A stretch of DNA of 64,000 nucleotides, taken from contig NC_035440.2 of the NCBI RefSeq assembly GCF_002127325.2, forward strand, positions 79,213,847 to 79,277,846. The letters run 5' to 3'. This document shows positions 22,675 through 33,140 of the stretch, piece after piece (positions within the stretch are counted from its first letter, which is position 1; every line of letters starts with the position of its first letter). The DNA is from Helianthus annuus. Its lineage: Eukaryota > Streptophyta > Magnoliopsida > Asterales > Asteraceae. Under the pieces are notes generated by a model that was not told where the DNA came from, did no database searches, and was given only the letters and a program-made list of their open reading frames with translations. A program made the position numbers and the translations under genes.

Positions 22675-23554
22675 TAATGAGCTGCACACTAGCAACCGGC
22701 CCCACACTCTTTTTGAAGTCTCTTCATCGTACACTCACACGCACAATTAGGAAATGTTTGTCATATGACTTACTGATCGCACACTCAATATTTGGCCCCA
22801 TTACTTTCCATATGTATTGATTGATCGCACAAACCATGTCCGGTCGTACACTCCCAAGCAACAGATCAATCACACACTTTTGTTTTATTCGCACACCATT
22901 ATAACCGAACATCATGGGCCACACACTTTGCATGCCTGGGCTGGGCCATTCACGACATTATTCAAGGACCATGATGTGTTGTGATTCCACATGCCTTGGT
23001 CTATAATATACCGTGTGACTTAAATATGAGTGTTGTGTTTGCATGAAGCGTACAATCGTACATGCTTAGGGTACAACCCATTGATGCATATTTGAATGTT
23101 TGATAGTGAGGAACAATGCTTAGGTTTGTTGTGTCATTTCAATGATTGTGTATTTGATGCATGCCGCACAGTAAAGAAATATATTATAAGAATGAGACCG
23201 TACACTAATAAGCTAACCATACACTCTCAATGAGCTAAGTATTAACCCGCACACTAATATACCGTGTTAATGGGCTTTCTGTGTGATAACCATTACCAGT
23301 ACTGTTGTATGTGTGTGTAATGAATGCATGACCCGTGTATAAATTAGGGAATACGTGATACTTGTGCTACGTGATTGAATACGTGTATACGTGCCGTTAT
23401 CTAAATACGAACCTAATAATTACATGGTAATTATAATAGGACGTGATTTACTAAAGGGTTTTAACAAGTAAACTATCTGCCGAGCAAACCGAGGTGAGTT
23501 CACACATTTTTCTAAAAAGCATGCTCTCCTGATGGTTGGGAAACGGAACGAAAA

Positions 23555-23640
23555 ACACTATCTTCTTGTGTGGGATACAGGTAAAACTATCTCCTTGTGT
23601 GGGATACGGGTACATTCTCCCCTTGTGTGGGACGCTCATT
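23555..23640. repeat. Three-copy minisatellite, unit about 27 bp, inside the LTR
   Basis: Three copies of CTTGTGTGGGAYRCNGGT-type units. It lies downstream of the GGTGAGTTCA block, the same relative place as the minisatellites at 1769 and 47710. Confidence 0.8.
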
Positions 23641-24350
23641 CCTATTTATATTAGATGCAACAAGCGTACTAAACGAAACTCTATCACGAAGTCCCAACTT
23701 ACTATACCGATTAGTCGTCGGGGTCTGGCGAACGAGTTATTAGTTGATAGCGCTATTTAGGTCTCACCAACCTCACACCGTGCCTGGATAGGATCGATCG
23801 TGAACTAATAGACTCTGGCAAACCGTCAATGATGATAGACATTGACAAATGGGGCAAATTACAGAAACGTACGATCGCAAAGTAGTCGGTATTTCACAGT
23901 TTAGTAGCTTACATATGGGGTATCTCCCCACGGTATGATATAAATAAGTAACTTAACTACTTAAACAAGTTTTTGGATTTAAAACTGGACAAACTTGTGG
24001 ACTCGCCAACTTTATGTTGACACCCTACTGCATGCTTTGCAGGTACACAGTGACTTTCGAGCTTGCAGCTTGGGGATATGTAGTGGACATCTTAACTCGT
24101 GTGTTGGGTTCTTTTAATAATTCCAAACTATGAACTTATGTTGAACTGTTTTACGTATGCTTCCACTATTCTGCTAAACTGTTGGTTGAACTTAAATGTT
24201 TTGGACTTAAACTTTAACTGTCACTAATCGTATTGGTTTGGTGGAACTGCTTTACTATTATCGTATTTGTTCAATATGATTAGTGGCTTGATCCTGGTCA
24301 GTCACACGACTCGTGGTATTACTCCGAACGTGGAATTTGGGAGTGTGACA

Positions 24351-24907
24351 TGTTCTATCTAATATTTGTTTGCTTGCATGCCTAGTTGAGACATGCTCTT
24401 TTCTTGACAGTGTTTACAATGCATTTATTGGAGCCTTACATTATGGTCAATATCTTGAAAATATGTGCACACTCATAAAAGAATACCAGGGTAGGATACG
24501 GTACTCATGCATTTTTATATACAATGCATTTGACCCAGAACACTTTTAAATACAACACATTTGACTGAGTTGATCTGTCAATTTTGGCCATTGCACTCGA
24601 ATCAGTATAGCTTCTTTTAAAGGATTTTGGCCAATTTGACTGTACTATGCGTCTTAGACTGTGGAGTACACTCTCGAATTTAAACTTTTTGACCCATTTC
24701 ACCCGCTACATGTATAAGTAACCATACTCTTATCAATGTTGTGGATATTTCTTTTTAGAGTGCTGATGCACTCATATATATATATAAGTAACTATTGGTT
24801 TTTGTGAGGAATTTCCTTTTTTCTTTGCAATATTAATAATGCAGGCATATGACATGAATATATTAATAATGCGGGTATATGACACTAATAAACCTGCAAC
24901 TTTCTTA
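24351..24907. other. No recognised feature
   Basis: AT-rich spacer between the chromovirus LTR and the next MITE. Short direct words (TATTAATAATGC at about 24830 and 24860) but no gene or element end was recognised. Confidence 0.5.
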
Positions 24908-25282
24908 GATCACCCGTAGTGGGGCGTTATTTTTAAAAAAAATTGAAAAAAAACGCCCCCTCCCCCACTACACTAGGCGTTTTAGGGCGTTACTTTTCGA
25001 AAAAAAATGTTTTTGGCGTTATGTTTAAAACGCCGAATTGCTCTGACACATGTTATGTTGGTAGCTTGGACCACTATGACCCACCAATCAAATTACCCAC
25101 ATGCTCTGACACACCCACATGCTTTTTTTTTCATTAAAAATAATATAGGGGGTATTGGAATAATGTCCCACTACACCACTTTATGCTATAATGCCCCATG
25201 CTGACTGGGATGACACGTGTCAGATAATGCCCCTAATGCCCCATGGTGGGGGCATTATATTTCTTCACCACTACACATGGTC
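24908..25282. mobile_element. PIF/Harbinger-type MITE, 375 bp
   Basis: TIRs GATCACCCGTAGTGG (left) and GACCATGTGTAGTGG (right, complement), with TTA duplicated at 24905-24907 and 25283-25285. The interior is built from GGGGCGTT, AACGCC and GGGGCATTA words. Non-coding. Confidence 0.8.
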
Positions 25283-26299
25283 TTACACTTCTTCGAGTTT
25301 ACGAAATTCTAGACTACCCATCTTTAGCAAAACTAATCTTCTAAATTACCAAAAAAAAAAAAAAACTTTTGTTTCCTTAAAAAAGTAAAATGATATCTTT
25401 CTAGTTTTGATTAACACTATCAACTTTTTACTTTGACTTTAGTAGAAAGTCAAACTACTTCGAATATGTGAACTGGTTTGTTTTTATTCAAATACTAGTG
25501 GAAACCCGCGCGCGTTGCGGCGCGTTAAACCGTAAAAAACATTAGCACGCCCGAAACTTTATAGAGAAAACAAAACCTTTACGTGTTTCTTTAAGTTCAA
25601 TTCGCTTCTTCCTCTACCACATTTCTTCCTTAAAACATAGAACTGATTAGTGATTTGGTTTGTTAAAAATAAACATTACATCTTCAAAGTTCTATATATA
25701 AACATGCGTTTTTATCAAAAATAATATGGCATGGTTTAAACATGTATATTGCTTCCAAAAAATTAACAAAATATGTGAAAAATCCTGGTTAAACGGGTTA
25801 GCCAAGTTACCACATATGTTTAGCCTTTCAACCTTTTCGTATTTTCCCAGCTCTTCAAATAGATCTTTAGAAAAAAGTCCTGCTCATATACAAAAATTTT
25901 TAAGGTATACGGAGGAGGCATCACACAATTAAAAAAAAAGCAGTATTTATTTTGCTAGGAAGCACCATCAGGTTTGCAACTTTGACCAGTTTGCCAAAGA
26001 TAGTCATCGTTTTTTTTTTTTTTTTTTTAATTTGAACATGTTAATATATAAACCATAACACATATATTTAACCAGTTTTGTATTAATGGGCTAAATAACT
26101 AAACAAATTAATTAAATGGTTCTGTAGTGTCAAATATCACCATCTAAACCTTTTCCATTTGCTTTCAAGTTTTAGTATACCAAACCAACCTGTATATTGC
26201 AAAAAATGAGTGACTCCTCTCGGGATGGAAATTAAAGTAGATAATTGAGCAAGCACTAATCACACCGCTTGTAGAAAAGTTGTTTTTTACGCCCTTCTT

Positions 26300-27120
26300 A
26301 TATGTTTGGTGTCACGAAAACCGATTGTGACGGCTAAGCATAAAAGCATCAAAGTCCAGTTGATCTCGGCAATGTAGATTTGACCGTGCTTATTAGTAGG
26401 CGATGTGTGGATTTTTTTAACCCTCGGAAACAACCCAATGCCGAACACTGTTTGATAATAGAAAATGTCCCAATGATAATAGCTTGGCTTTCGACAACCA
26501 CAACAAGTATCGCGATTCCAAGAACCGGCCATCTTAACTTTTCTGTTTTCAATAACAGACACATAGTTAGCTTAACTTCACATGTAACTCAGAATAAAAA
26601 CATGAAAAATGCACACTGGGAACGGATACGTAGAAACCGATTCGGTAGTCGGTTTCAAGAATGTGACGCTTTGAGAGATAAGTGGCTTGGCCCATGTAAG
26701 CAAGAATCAAGGATAGGTAAACCACAAACGTAAAAGCCATTTGCAGATAACATTATATCAAGAACCGCATTTGAAATACCAAATTGAGTAAAATGTCAAG
26801 AACCCAAGTCAACAAAAGTCGTTTTCAAAGTCAATCTACCAAGAGAATAGCCGATCTATACCTGTTATACACAGCAAGATCCAACCCAATGACATCCATC
26901 CTCCTATTTTTGTTTTCTTAAGAAACTTGTACATGTAATAAGGCGATGACGCTTGAAAAACTTGTGGGTTCCGGTAAAAAATGTTGTGAACTCCAATGGC
27001 GCTGATGCACAGAAGCCAATGATCACGATAGGTGCAAACAAGAACCCTACACGGTGGGTCCCGTAATGTGGGAGGCAAAACAGGAGCACCAATATGATGC
27101 AAGCAACCGGGCCTTCCACA
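26300..27120 (-). pseudogene. KUP/HAK potassium transporter fragment (three exons, frameshifted)
   Basis: Three consecutive exon-like blocks match the N-terminal half of KUP/HAK/KT K+ transporters. Block 1 (about 27120-26865) has [10 protein letters not shown], then GGWMSL and ILLCITG. Block 2 (about 26770-26600) has [16 protein letters not shown], then [11 protein letters not shown]. Block 3 (about 26545-26300) has [38 protein letters not shown] and FRDTK. Reading frames change within blocks 1 and 3 and the remaining exons are absent, so no transporter can be made. The order follows the parent gene with intron-like gaps, as expected for genomic capture by a Helitron. Confidence 0.85.
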
Positions 27121-27840
27121 TCTGAAGTTATGAAGTTCAGTCAAATGGGTCAAAACCATAAATGGGTCAAGCGAGTCAAATGGGTTGAAAGTCACCATAA
27201 ATGCGTACAATATGAACAAAATGCCGTAAATACTTTTATTTCGAGAAATATATTATCACCGTAACAATATAGTTTTCTTGATCATATTAAAAACATTAAT
27301 TATTTGTAAAACCCAAAAAAAGAAACTAAAAAATATGTTTGTGGGTCGATCCAACCCGACTCGTTTTGACCCATTACCGACATTTAGCAAAACTTGCCAT
27401 TTGCCAATAATAGCATGGTCATTTTTATGCCAAAATTTATATTATGTTTCCTGTAAGGTGTCACTATATTATTTGCTAAAGCATCTACAACGTAAACGGT
27501 CCAAACAAGATGAATAATTTATAATAAAACTATTATTATACAAAAAAATAGAAGCTTTATCTCAAAATGTCCCATGAAACAGTGTTGTTTTTTAATCAAC
27601 TTGGTACCTCTCTATGTCCACCAACAGCATGTTTGGAAGAATATTGTTTGTATGTGTATATACGTAAGTGAAGTCCAGCATCTGAATAATTATAGAATAA
27701 AACCAAGAATTCATATCCTGATCATGATCCTGTCAGCATTTCTTTACAGTTCGTAATCCATGATTGGATCCGTCACGTTCTGCCTGAAATATATGTTTAA
27801 AAAATGATAACTGATTTAATTACTGTACTTAGATTATGAA

Positions 27841-28085
27841 CGTTGTTATACCTCTTGACAGCTGCTAGAGCGTCTTGCCGTCTTGCAAACACAACCTCAG
27901 CCGTCCCCTAAACCGATGAAAAGAAAACGATTTAAACAAAAATATAATAAAAATTTCTGCAATATAAATACCCGAACTTTAAATAAATACCTTTGATCTC
28001 CCACTTCTATCATAATTTATAGAATACTTTTTCAAATCGCCGACTTCTGAAAAAAGCTCCCACTTCTATCATAATTTATAGAATA
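27841..28085 (-). pseudogene. ALY/THO4 (mRNA export factor) RRM fragment with internal duplication
   Basis: On the minus strand, 28060-27991 reads ELFSEVGDLKKYSINYDRSG and, after an intron-like gap, 27909-27841 reads GTAEVVFARRQDALAAVKRY. These are the core RRM strands of ALY/REF (THO complex subunit 4). A block of about 57 bp (TTCTATAAATTATGATAGAA plus GTGGGAG) is tandemly duplicated (28003-28029 and 28059-28085). The Arg/Gly tails and the rest of the RRM are missing, so it is a captured, rearranged gene piece. Confidence 0.8.
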
Positions 28086-28129
28086 TCAAAGCCGATCGAT
28101 CATTACTAAGAAAGAAAAACTAAATCATA

Positions 28130-28455
28130 CTTTAAAAGCCTCTGCTTCTTCAACAACTTCATAGTTCGGTTCCATTGCTGCCCACCAATGTTGCTCCTCT
28201 GCCCCGCCTGTGAAAAGTTCGGATTTTCTTCATATTGCGATGAAGTTTGATTGCCGCCAGAACCCATTCCTCGTCCATGATATCCACCACCTCCTTGCCC
28301 ATAAGTTCCGCCACTTGCCTGCCCGTAGTTTCCAGCGCCACCTTGCCCATAATTTCAACCTGTGCCTTGCACATAATTTCCGCCACTTACTTGCCCGTAG
28401 TTTCCACCGCCACACTGCCCATAATTTCCACATGTGCCTTGCACATAATCCATAC
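28130..28455 (-). pseudogene. Gly/Tyr/Gln-rich repeat protein fragment
   Basis: The minus strand encodes repeated GNYGQ, GGNYGQ and GTYGQGGGG units, then YHGRGMGSGGNQTSSQYEEN. A TGA interrupts the repeats at about 28361. After QQW the frame shifts into PNYEVVEEAEAFK near 28165-28130. Such tails occur in several RNA-binding and organelle RNA-editing factor families; the parent gene is not identified. It lies upstream of the ALY piece in the same orientation. Confidence 0.5.
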
Positions 28456-28459
28456 ACAA

Positions 28460-29740
28460 TTTGGAGCAATATATGTTGAATAAGAATCAGATTAGTAGTA
28501 CCGAGTAACTATTCAGTTGCAATATTATCTAACCGTATCTGATGCTAAAAGAACATTCAAATACAGATTTCTACTGCTTAAAATCAGGCAAAAAAAAAAC
28601 GCAAATATACCGAATTCGTTTGCAATAATAAATAGACCGGAAGAGATGAAAAGCTCTTATGGGATGGGGCTCGACGTGAGACATGAACATGATTCGGAAC
28701 AGTGTGTTCACCGGCGAGAGGGGAACTAATGGAACCCTAGAGTCGATCAGCAGACGTTAATGAAGGCATTTAAAGATTAAAGCTTCAATAAAGCATACCT
28801 TAAACATGAAACAGTGTGATGTTGACTCAATGGGACCAGTTCACTTGCTGCAACTTAGGAAGGCCTTTCTTCATCTACAGGTCTTTTACTTATTAAAAAT
28901 CCGCCTCTCAATAATGACAGGAAAAATAAAAACAAACTTCAAAACTCATGTACAATTCAAAAAGTTGCTAGACATTAGGAGCATACTAAAATCATAATAA
29001 TCATATGCCAACATGGTTTTAGGAGGAAATTAAAACAAAAGTAAGCTGAATACGGTTGCGATGTGCAAATTCAGAAACCGCCCCCCGTTATTCTGTCAAA
29101 TCCCGAAGTTCCCTCTGTCAATGCGATAGATACAATATCACCTGATAAAGCATGAGATCAAAACATACTGTTCTATCATCAACGATACAAGTCAACACGA
29201 ATATCGAACAAATCAAAACGTGATCCGTTACAATTGACGGAGGAAACACAAACAATAGTTTACAAACGAATTCAGTCTCGACATTTCAAATGAAACGTAC
29301 CTCTGAAGAAGTGTATATTGGTTCAATATATTGATATAAACAAAACAAAACCGTAATAAAACTTACTTTTGCGTGTGCTAAAATTGAAGCAAAAGATAAA
29401 GGAATTGATTTGGAATTGATGGAGAGGAAATTGTGACAGATCATTGTACCCTTTGAGAAGAATGAAGGGTTTCACATAACATTCAATTTGAACAACTGAT
29501 GAATTTCGAAGGGCGATGTATGGGTAAATAGATTAATGGCATTCAATCCTTGGCTTCTCAGTTACCCTCTTTGGTCATTAAACTAATGCTTAAGTTACCA
29601 TACTGCCTCTACAAGTGTCTTAAATTAATGTTTACTGCCTATTTTACCCTCAAAATTCTAGTACAATTTCTTTGTACATATTGCTTCAAAATATGTACGC
29701 GATGTAAAATTACATCTCCGTACATCACTTCTCCTTTTTA
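28460..29740 (-). other. 5' half of the Helitron without a recognised gene
   Basis: Frames are short and broken on both strands. An exon-like block on the minus strand near 29155-29065 (DIVSIALTEGTSGFDRITGG) is preceded by TTCAG-like sequence but matches no family I know. It may be further captured genic DNA. Confidence 0.35.
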
Positions 29741-29895
29741 TAATAGTATAAATAACATGTTAATTCTAATTTCCAAAGATTTAAAGAATTCACATTAAAT
29801 CTATCGGTTAATATCATCACCCAAATTTGAACGACTCAAAATTAATTACTCACAAAAAAGTTATAACATTAAAGATAGTGGGACATTACTCATTA

Positions 29896-31727
29896 GACCG
29901 TGGGGTATGGGGCTTGGGTTGGGGGAAAACGCCCAAGGCACCACCTCGGGTGGGCTTGGGTTGGGGCGTGGCCCCTTGGGGCTTGGGTTTCAAGCCGGGC
30001 GTAGGGCGGGGGACCAAGGTGACATGGCGGTTTGTGAATGGCCAAAAGAAAAGATCCGTTGGGCTAGCCGTTGGCCAACGGCTATATTTAAAAAAAATTA
30101 TTTTTTCTTCCATTTTTTCACTATAAAACTCACATTTTACTTCCGTTTTTTACCACATTCAACCACATCTTCTATACATCTTCAATTCTCTTACTACAAA
30201 ACGAAAAAATGCATCTTTACAACCGTCCTTTTGACCCGAGCAACCCGTATGGATTCCAAGAAAATAATCCTAGCCCACCACCCACTCGTCCAATAGCTCG
30301 TCCATTTTTCATACACTCTCCTATGCCCGACATTGCAGGTTATGCATCGTATATCGGGAATCGTTTATTTACTAACTTCCCAAACACCGAAGATTCAATA
30401 CCTACCCCGTTTTCCCAATCGCCCATCAACCTTTCACCAACCTCCATCGACCTTTCACAAAACGAAACCGTTCCCGAAATTCAACCACCCAAACAGGGTC
30501 CTTCCGCATCGAAACCCATCAAAAAAAAGAAGTCATAAAAAAAAACCGAGGAGGATAAAGTAGTTGAAACCGCCAAACGAAAACAACAAAAATGGGTCTA
30601 TGCTGAAGAAGTTGCATTGGCGAGGGCTTGGTGTGAACAATCTCAACATTCAACTTTAGGTATTCTTAACCTTACTTTATATTAATGGAATGGTTATTTT
30701 TTATATGAGTTTGTAATATATTAATATTTTTTTATTAAAATAGGAAATTTGCAACATCGAACCGCCCTGTGGGAATCGGTTAGTAGGAAATTCCATGAAG
30801 AAATGGGTAAGGAGACTTATCGTGAAAACGATAGCTTATCCTCAAAGTGGAGCGAGATAAGCTCCCAACTTACAAAATTTAGTGAGTTTTTAAATAAAGC
30901 AAAGCAAAATCCTAAAAGTGGTGAAACCGAAGCCGACGTTTTGACAAATGCAGTGGTCGCATTCAAATCAAATATGAAGACCGACTTCCGTTTCATGCAT
31001 TGTTGGGAGATTTGTAAATTTCATCCAAAGTGGGCGAATATCCCCATTGGTAGCGAAACTAACTCGTCTTCCAAAAGGTCAAGGGCCTCGTCCCAAGCCC
31101 AATCTGATGCACGAGATCAAGAGTTTGAGGACCTTTTGGATGATTCGCCAAGCCCAAACCGGCCCGAGCATGGAAGAAATGCCTCAAGAAGGCGTGCTAA
31201 AAAACAAACGGCATCGCCTTCAGCTGGGAGTTCTGGCTCGCGTAGGGGAATATACAGCGACCAGTTGGATGACATTTCATGCAAGTTGGATACATTCAAC
31301 GTATTCCAACAACAAAGGGCCGAAATACGAAGGAGCAAAGAAGCTAGAGATGCCGCTAGAGATGCCCTGAAACAAAGACGGGATGATTTGAAAATTCTAT
31401 CCCAGCCGATTGATCACCTACAGGGTGACGAGTTAGAAATAGTCTTGGCGTTGAGAGAAGAGATAAAAAGCAAATATAAAAGTTAGGATTTTTTTTTTTG
31501 TAATTTTCTTTATTTAAAAATATTTAAAAAATTAAATTTGTGTTTTAAATCATATTGGGTCTGCCCGCCCAGCCGGCCAGCCCACAAGCCCACCAAACCC
31601 ACGCCCCAAACCCCCGCCCCGGTCATACCGTGTTCAATGTGGGTTTGGCCATGTCTGCCACCCCATTCCACGTGTCAACCAATGCCCAACCCAAGCCCCA
31701 ACCTAAGCCCCACCATACCCCACGGCC
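29896..31727 (+). mobile_element. PIF/Harbinger element carrying ORF1 only
   Basis: TIRs GACCGTGGGGTATGG (left) and GGCCGTGGGGTATGG (right, complement), followed inward by GGGCTTRGGTTGGGG. The 3-bp duplication TTA is at 29893-29895 and 31728-31730. At 1832 bp it holds one two-exon gene and no DDE transposase, so it would depend on another copy for movement. Confidence 0.88.
30209..31486 (+). pseudogene. PIF/Harbinger ORF1: Myb/SANT-like DNA-binding protein, one stop in exon 1
   Basis: Exon 1 is 30209-30659 and exon 2 is 30744-31486, joined by an 84-bp GT-AG intron (phase 1, frames agree). The N-terminus is Pro-rich. A trihelix/Myb-like domain spans the junction (WVYAEEVALARAW, then LWESVSRKFHEEMG and LSSKWSEI). 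The C-terminal part resembles the NAM-associated domain found in such proteins, with an Arg/Lys/Ser-rich linker and a predicted coiled coil (about 31290-31480). ORF1 helps the transposase bind TIRs (family knowledge). A TAA at 30536-30538 interrupts exon 1, so the copy is probably dead unless the stop is skipped. It ends with a normal TAG. Confidence 0.75.
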
Positions 31728-31738
31728 TTAGGTGTTAC

Positions 31739-32631
31739 TGATGTGCGTAAAATACAACATATAAATTATATTAAATACATCGTAAAATCAACCCTTTTTC
31801 GGTAACTATGTTGGAAAAACATTGTTTCTTTGTTCCTTGTTATTTTACAGGGTCAAAAGAGCTTAAAGACACAAAAGAAGCAAAATAACAACAAAAACCA
31901 ACATAAATACAATGAAGGAGAATTGACACAACTCGCCAAGCCCTCATCCACATCCAAACAAACAAAATAGCAAGATCAGAAGACCTGGCATGGGGTCGTG
32001 CCCACTAGGTATGGGTCGTGCCCAAGATAAGATTCTCTGCAGAAGAAAAGACAACAGCAAAGGACAAATCAAACAACTATCACGGGGCTGTGCTAAGGCA
32101 ACACGGGGCGTGGTTAACTCTAAGATTCGCAGAATCTGAGATAGTACAACAAGTACATTGGCCACGAGCCGTGCCGTTGACACACGGGGCCGTGTTAGTA
32201 CAAGACCTGACACTATAGTTAATGAGGAAGAGAGAGAATGCCTAACACACGGGGCTGTGTCAGGTGGGCATGGGGCCGTGTTGAGGTTCTGTTTTCAGCT
32301 ATAAATAGGGGTGCTTGGTTTCATTTCAATCTATCCTTGGCAAACCACTTCTCTCACACTTGCCACCACTCCACCACCACTACAACACCATCATCCAACA
32401 CCATCGTCCATCTTCCATCATTTAGAGTGTGTAGTAGTCTTGGGATCCAAGATCGATCGTAAGTGTTTTTTGGTTATTGTTGAGGCCTCGGTTTTGAAAT
32501 GGTGGTGTAGGTGGTCTCGAATTGTTACCACCGCCCGGTTGATCTTGCGGAATGTTTTGTTGGATGTTTTGAGTTGGGCGAAGGTTGCCTTGGTATTGGA
32601 ATTGGTTTTGGTTGAGGTTTTTGTCACACCC
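31739..32631 (+). mobile_element. LTR fragment with promoter, interrupted on the right
   Basis: Starts TGATGTGCGTAAAATAC. It contains repeated ACGGGGCNGTG words (32080-32280) and GCTATAAATAGGGG at 32299, a TATA box in plus orientation. The sequence stops at 32631, where another LTR begins. Family not determined. Confidence 0.5.
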
Positions 32632-33140
32632 GCTCGTAGCGGAAGCGCGAGGTGTGATCTGATCGGTTTTCATTGCATAATATCGAAATAAGTGAACATA
32701 CTAAATGAATAAAATATGCTCCAATGCCATTACATAGTTGTTTCAAAAGAACACACAAGAGTTAAGTGTATCGGTTACAAACCATTAACATGAAAAGTAA
32801 AGTGTCATTGTTTCATACATCAAAATGAAAGTTTTAAACTACTAAGGTTTTAACCACTATATTGCCGCAAAGAGGCGGTATATAACAGGCAAACCCTCCA
32901 AAAGGTGACATGGAGTCTTGATACTTGTTTACTTGTCTGAAATCCCCGACATGGTTGTATAACCCTATTCGCACATGATCTAAGGTCTTTCATTCCATGA
33001 CTTATCATACTATGAACATGTATTTTCCCCGATAGTTGTAAAGTTGTAAAGCATTTAAAATGAATAGGGGACATTAACTCACAGAATTGCGTCCGTGAAT
33101 TGTAAGTAACTGTGATCTCACGTGTGGTCGTCTTGAATAG
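32632..33140 (-). mobile_element. Chromovirus LTR fragment (U5 side)
   Basis: Begins TGTCACACCCGCTCGTAGCG, the form of the chromovirus LTR ends seen at 47198. It contains GTGAGTTAATGTCCCC (complement of about 33062-33077). It is cut at 33140 by the next LTR. The remainder is not visible in the window. Confidence 0.5.

Larger units (their letters stand above)
21060..24350 (+). mobile_element. Chromovirus LTR (Tekay-like), plus orientation, with nested insertions
   Basis: The end GATTAGTGGCTTGATCCTGG ... GGGAGTGTGACA (to 24350) is clearly homologous to the complement of the young LTRs starting at 47198. CCGAGCAAACCGAGGTGAGT at 23481-23500 is shared too. The GATCGCACA words at 22770-22880 parallel the CTTGTGCGAT words of the young LTRs. 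A TC-rich leader (21237-21288) also has a counterpart. The left boundary is not clear. Nested inside are a LINE-type fragment and a PIF MITE. No internal region lies next to it, so it is probably a solo LTR. Confidence 0.65.
25495..29752 (-). mobile_element. Putative non-autonomous Helitron with captured gene fragments
   Basis: On the minus strand the 3' end is a GC hairpin region (AACGCGCCGCAACGCGCGCG, complement of 25509-25528) then GGGTTTCCACTAG at 25495, followed by T. The 5' end is read as TTTATACTATTATAAAAAGG at 29752, preceded by A; the usual TC start appears as TT, which could be a cytosine transition. Between the ends, gene pieces (KUP, ALY, Gly/Tyr-rich) all lie in the Helitron's own orientation. 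No Rep/helicase was seen. The 5' boundary is the weaker call. Confidence 0.65.

Noticed and set aside
28210..28483. Plus frames of 78-89 codons opposite the Gly/Tyr-rich piece
   Set aside because: Antisense shadows of the GNYGQ repeat.
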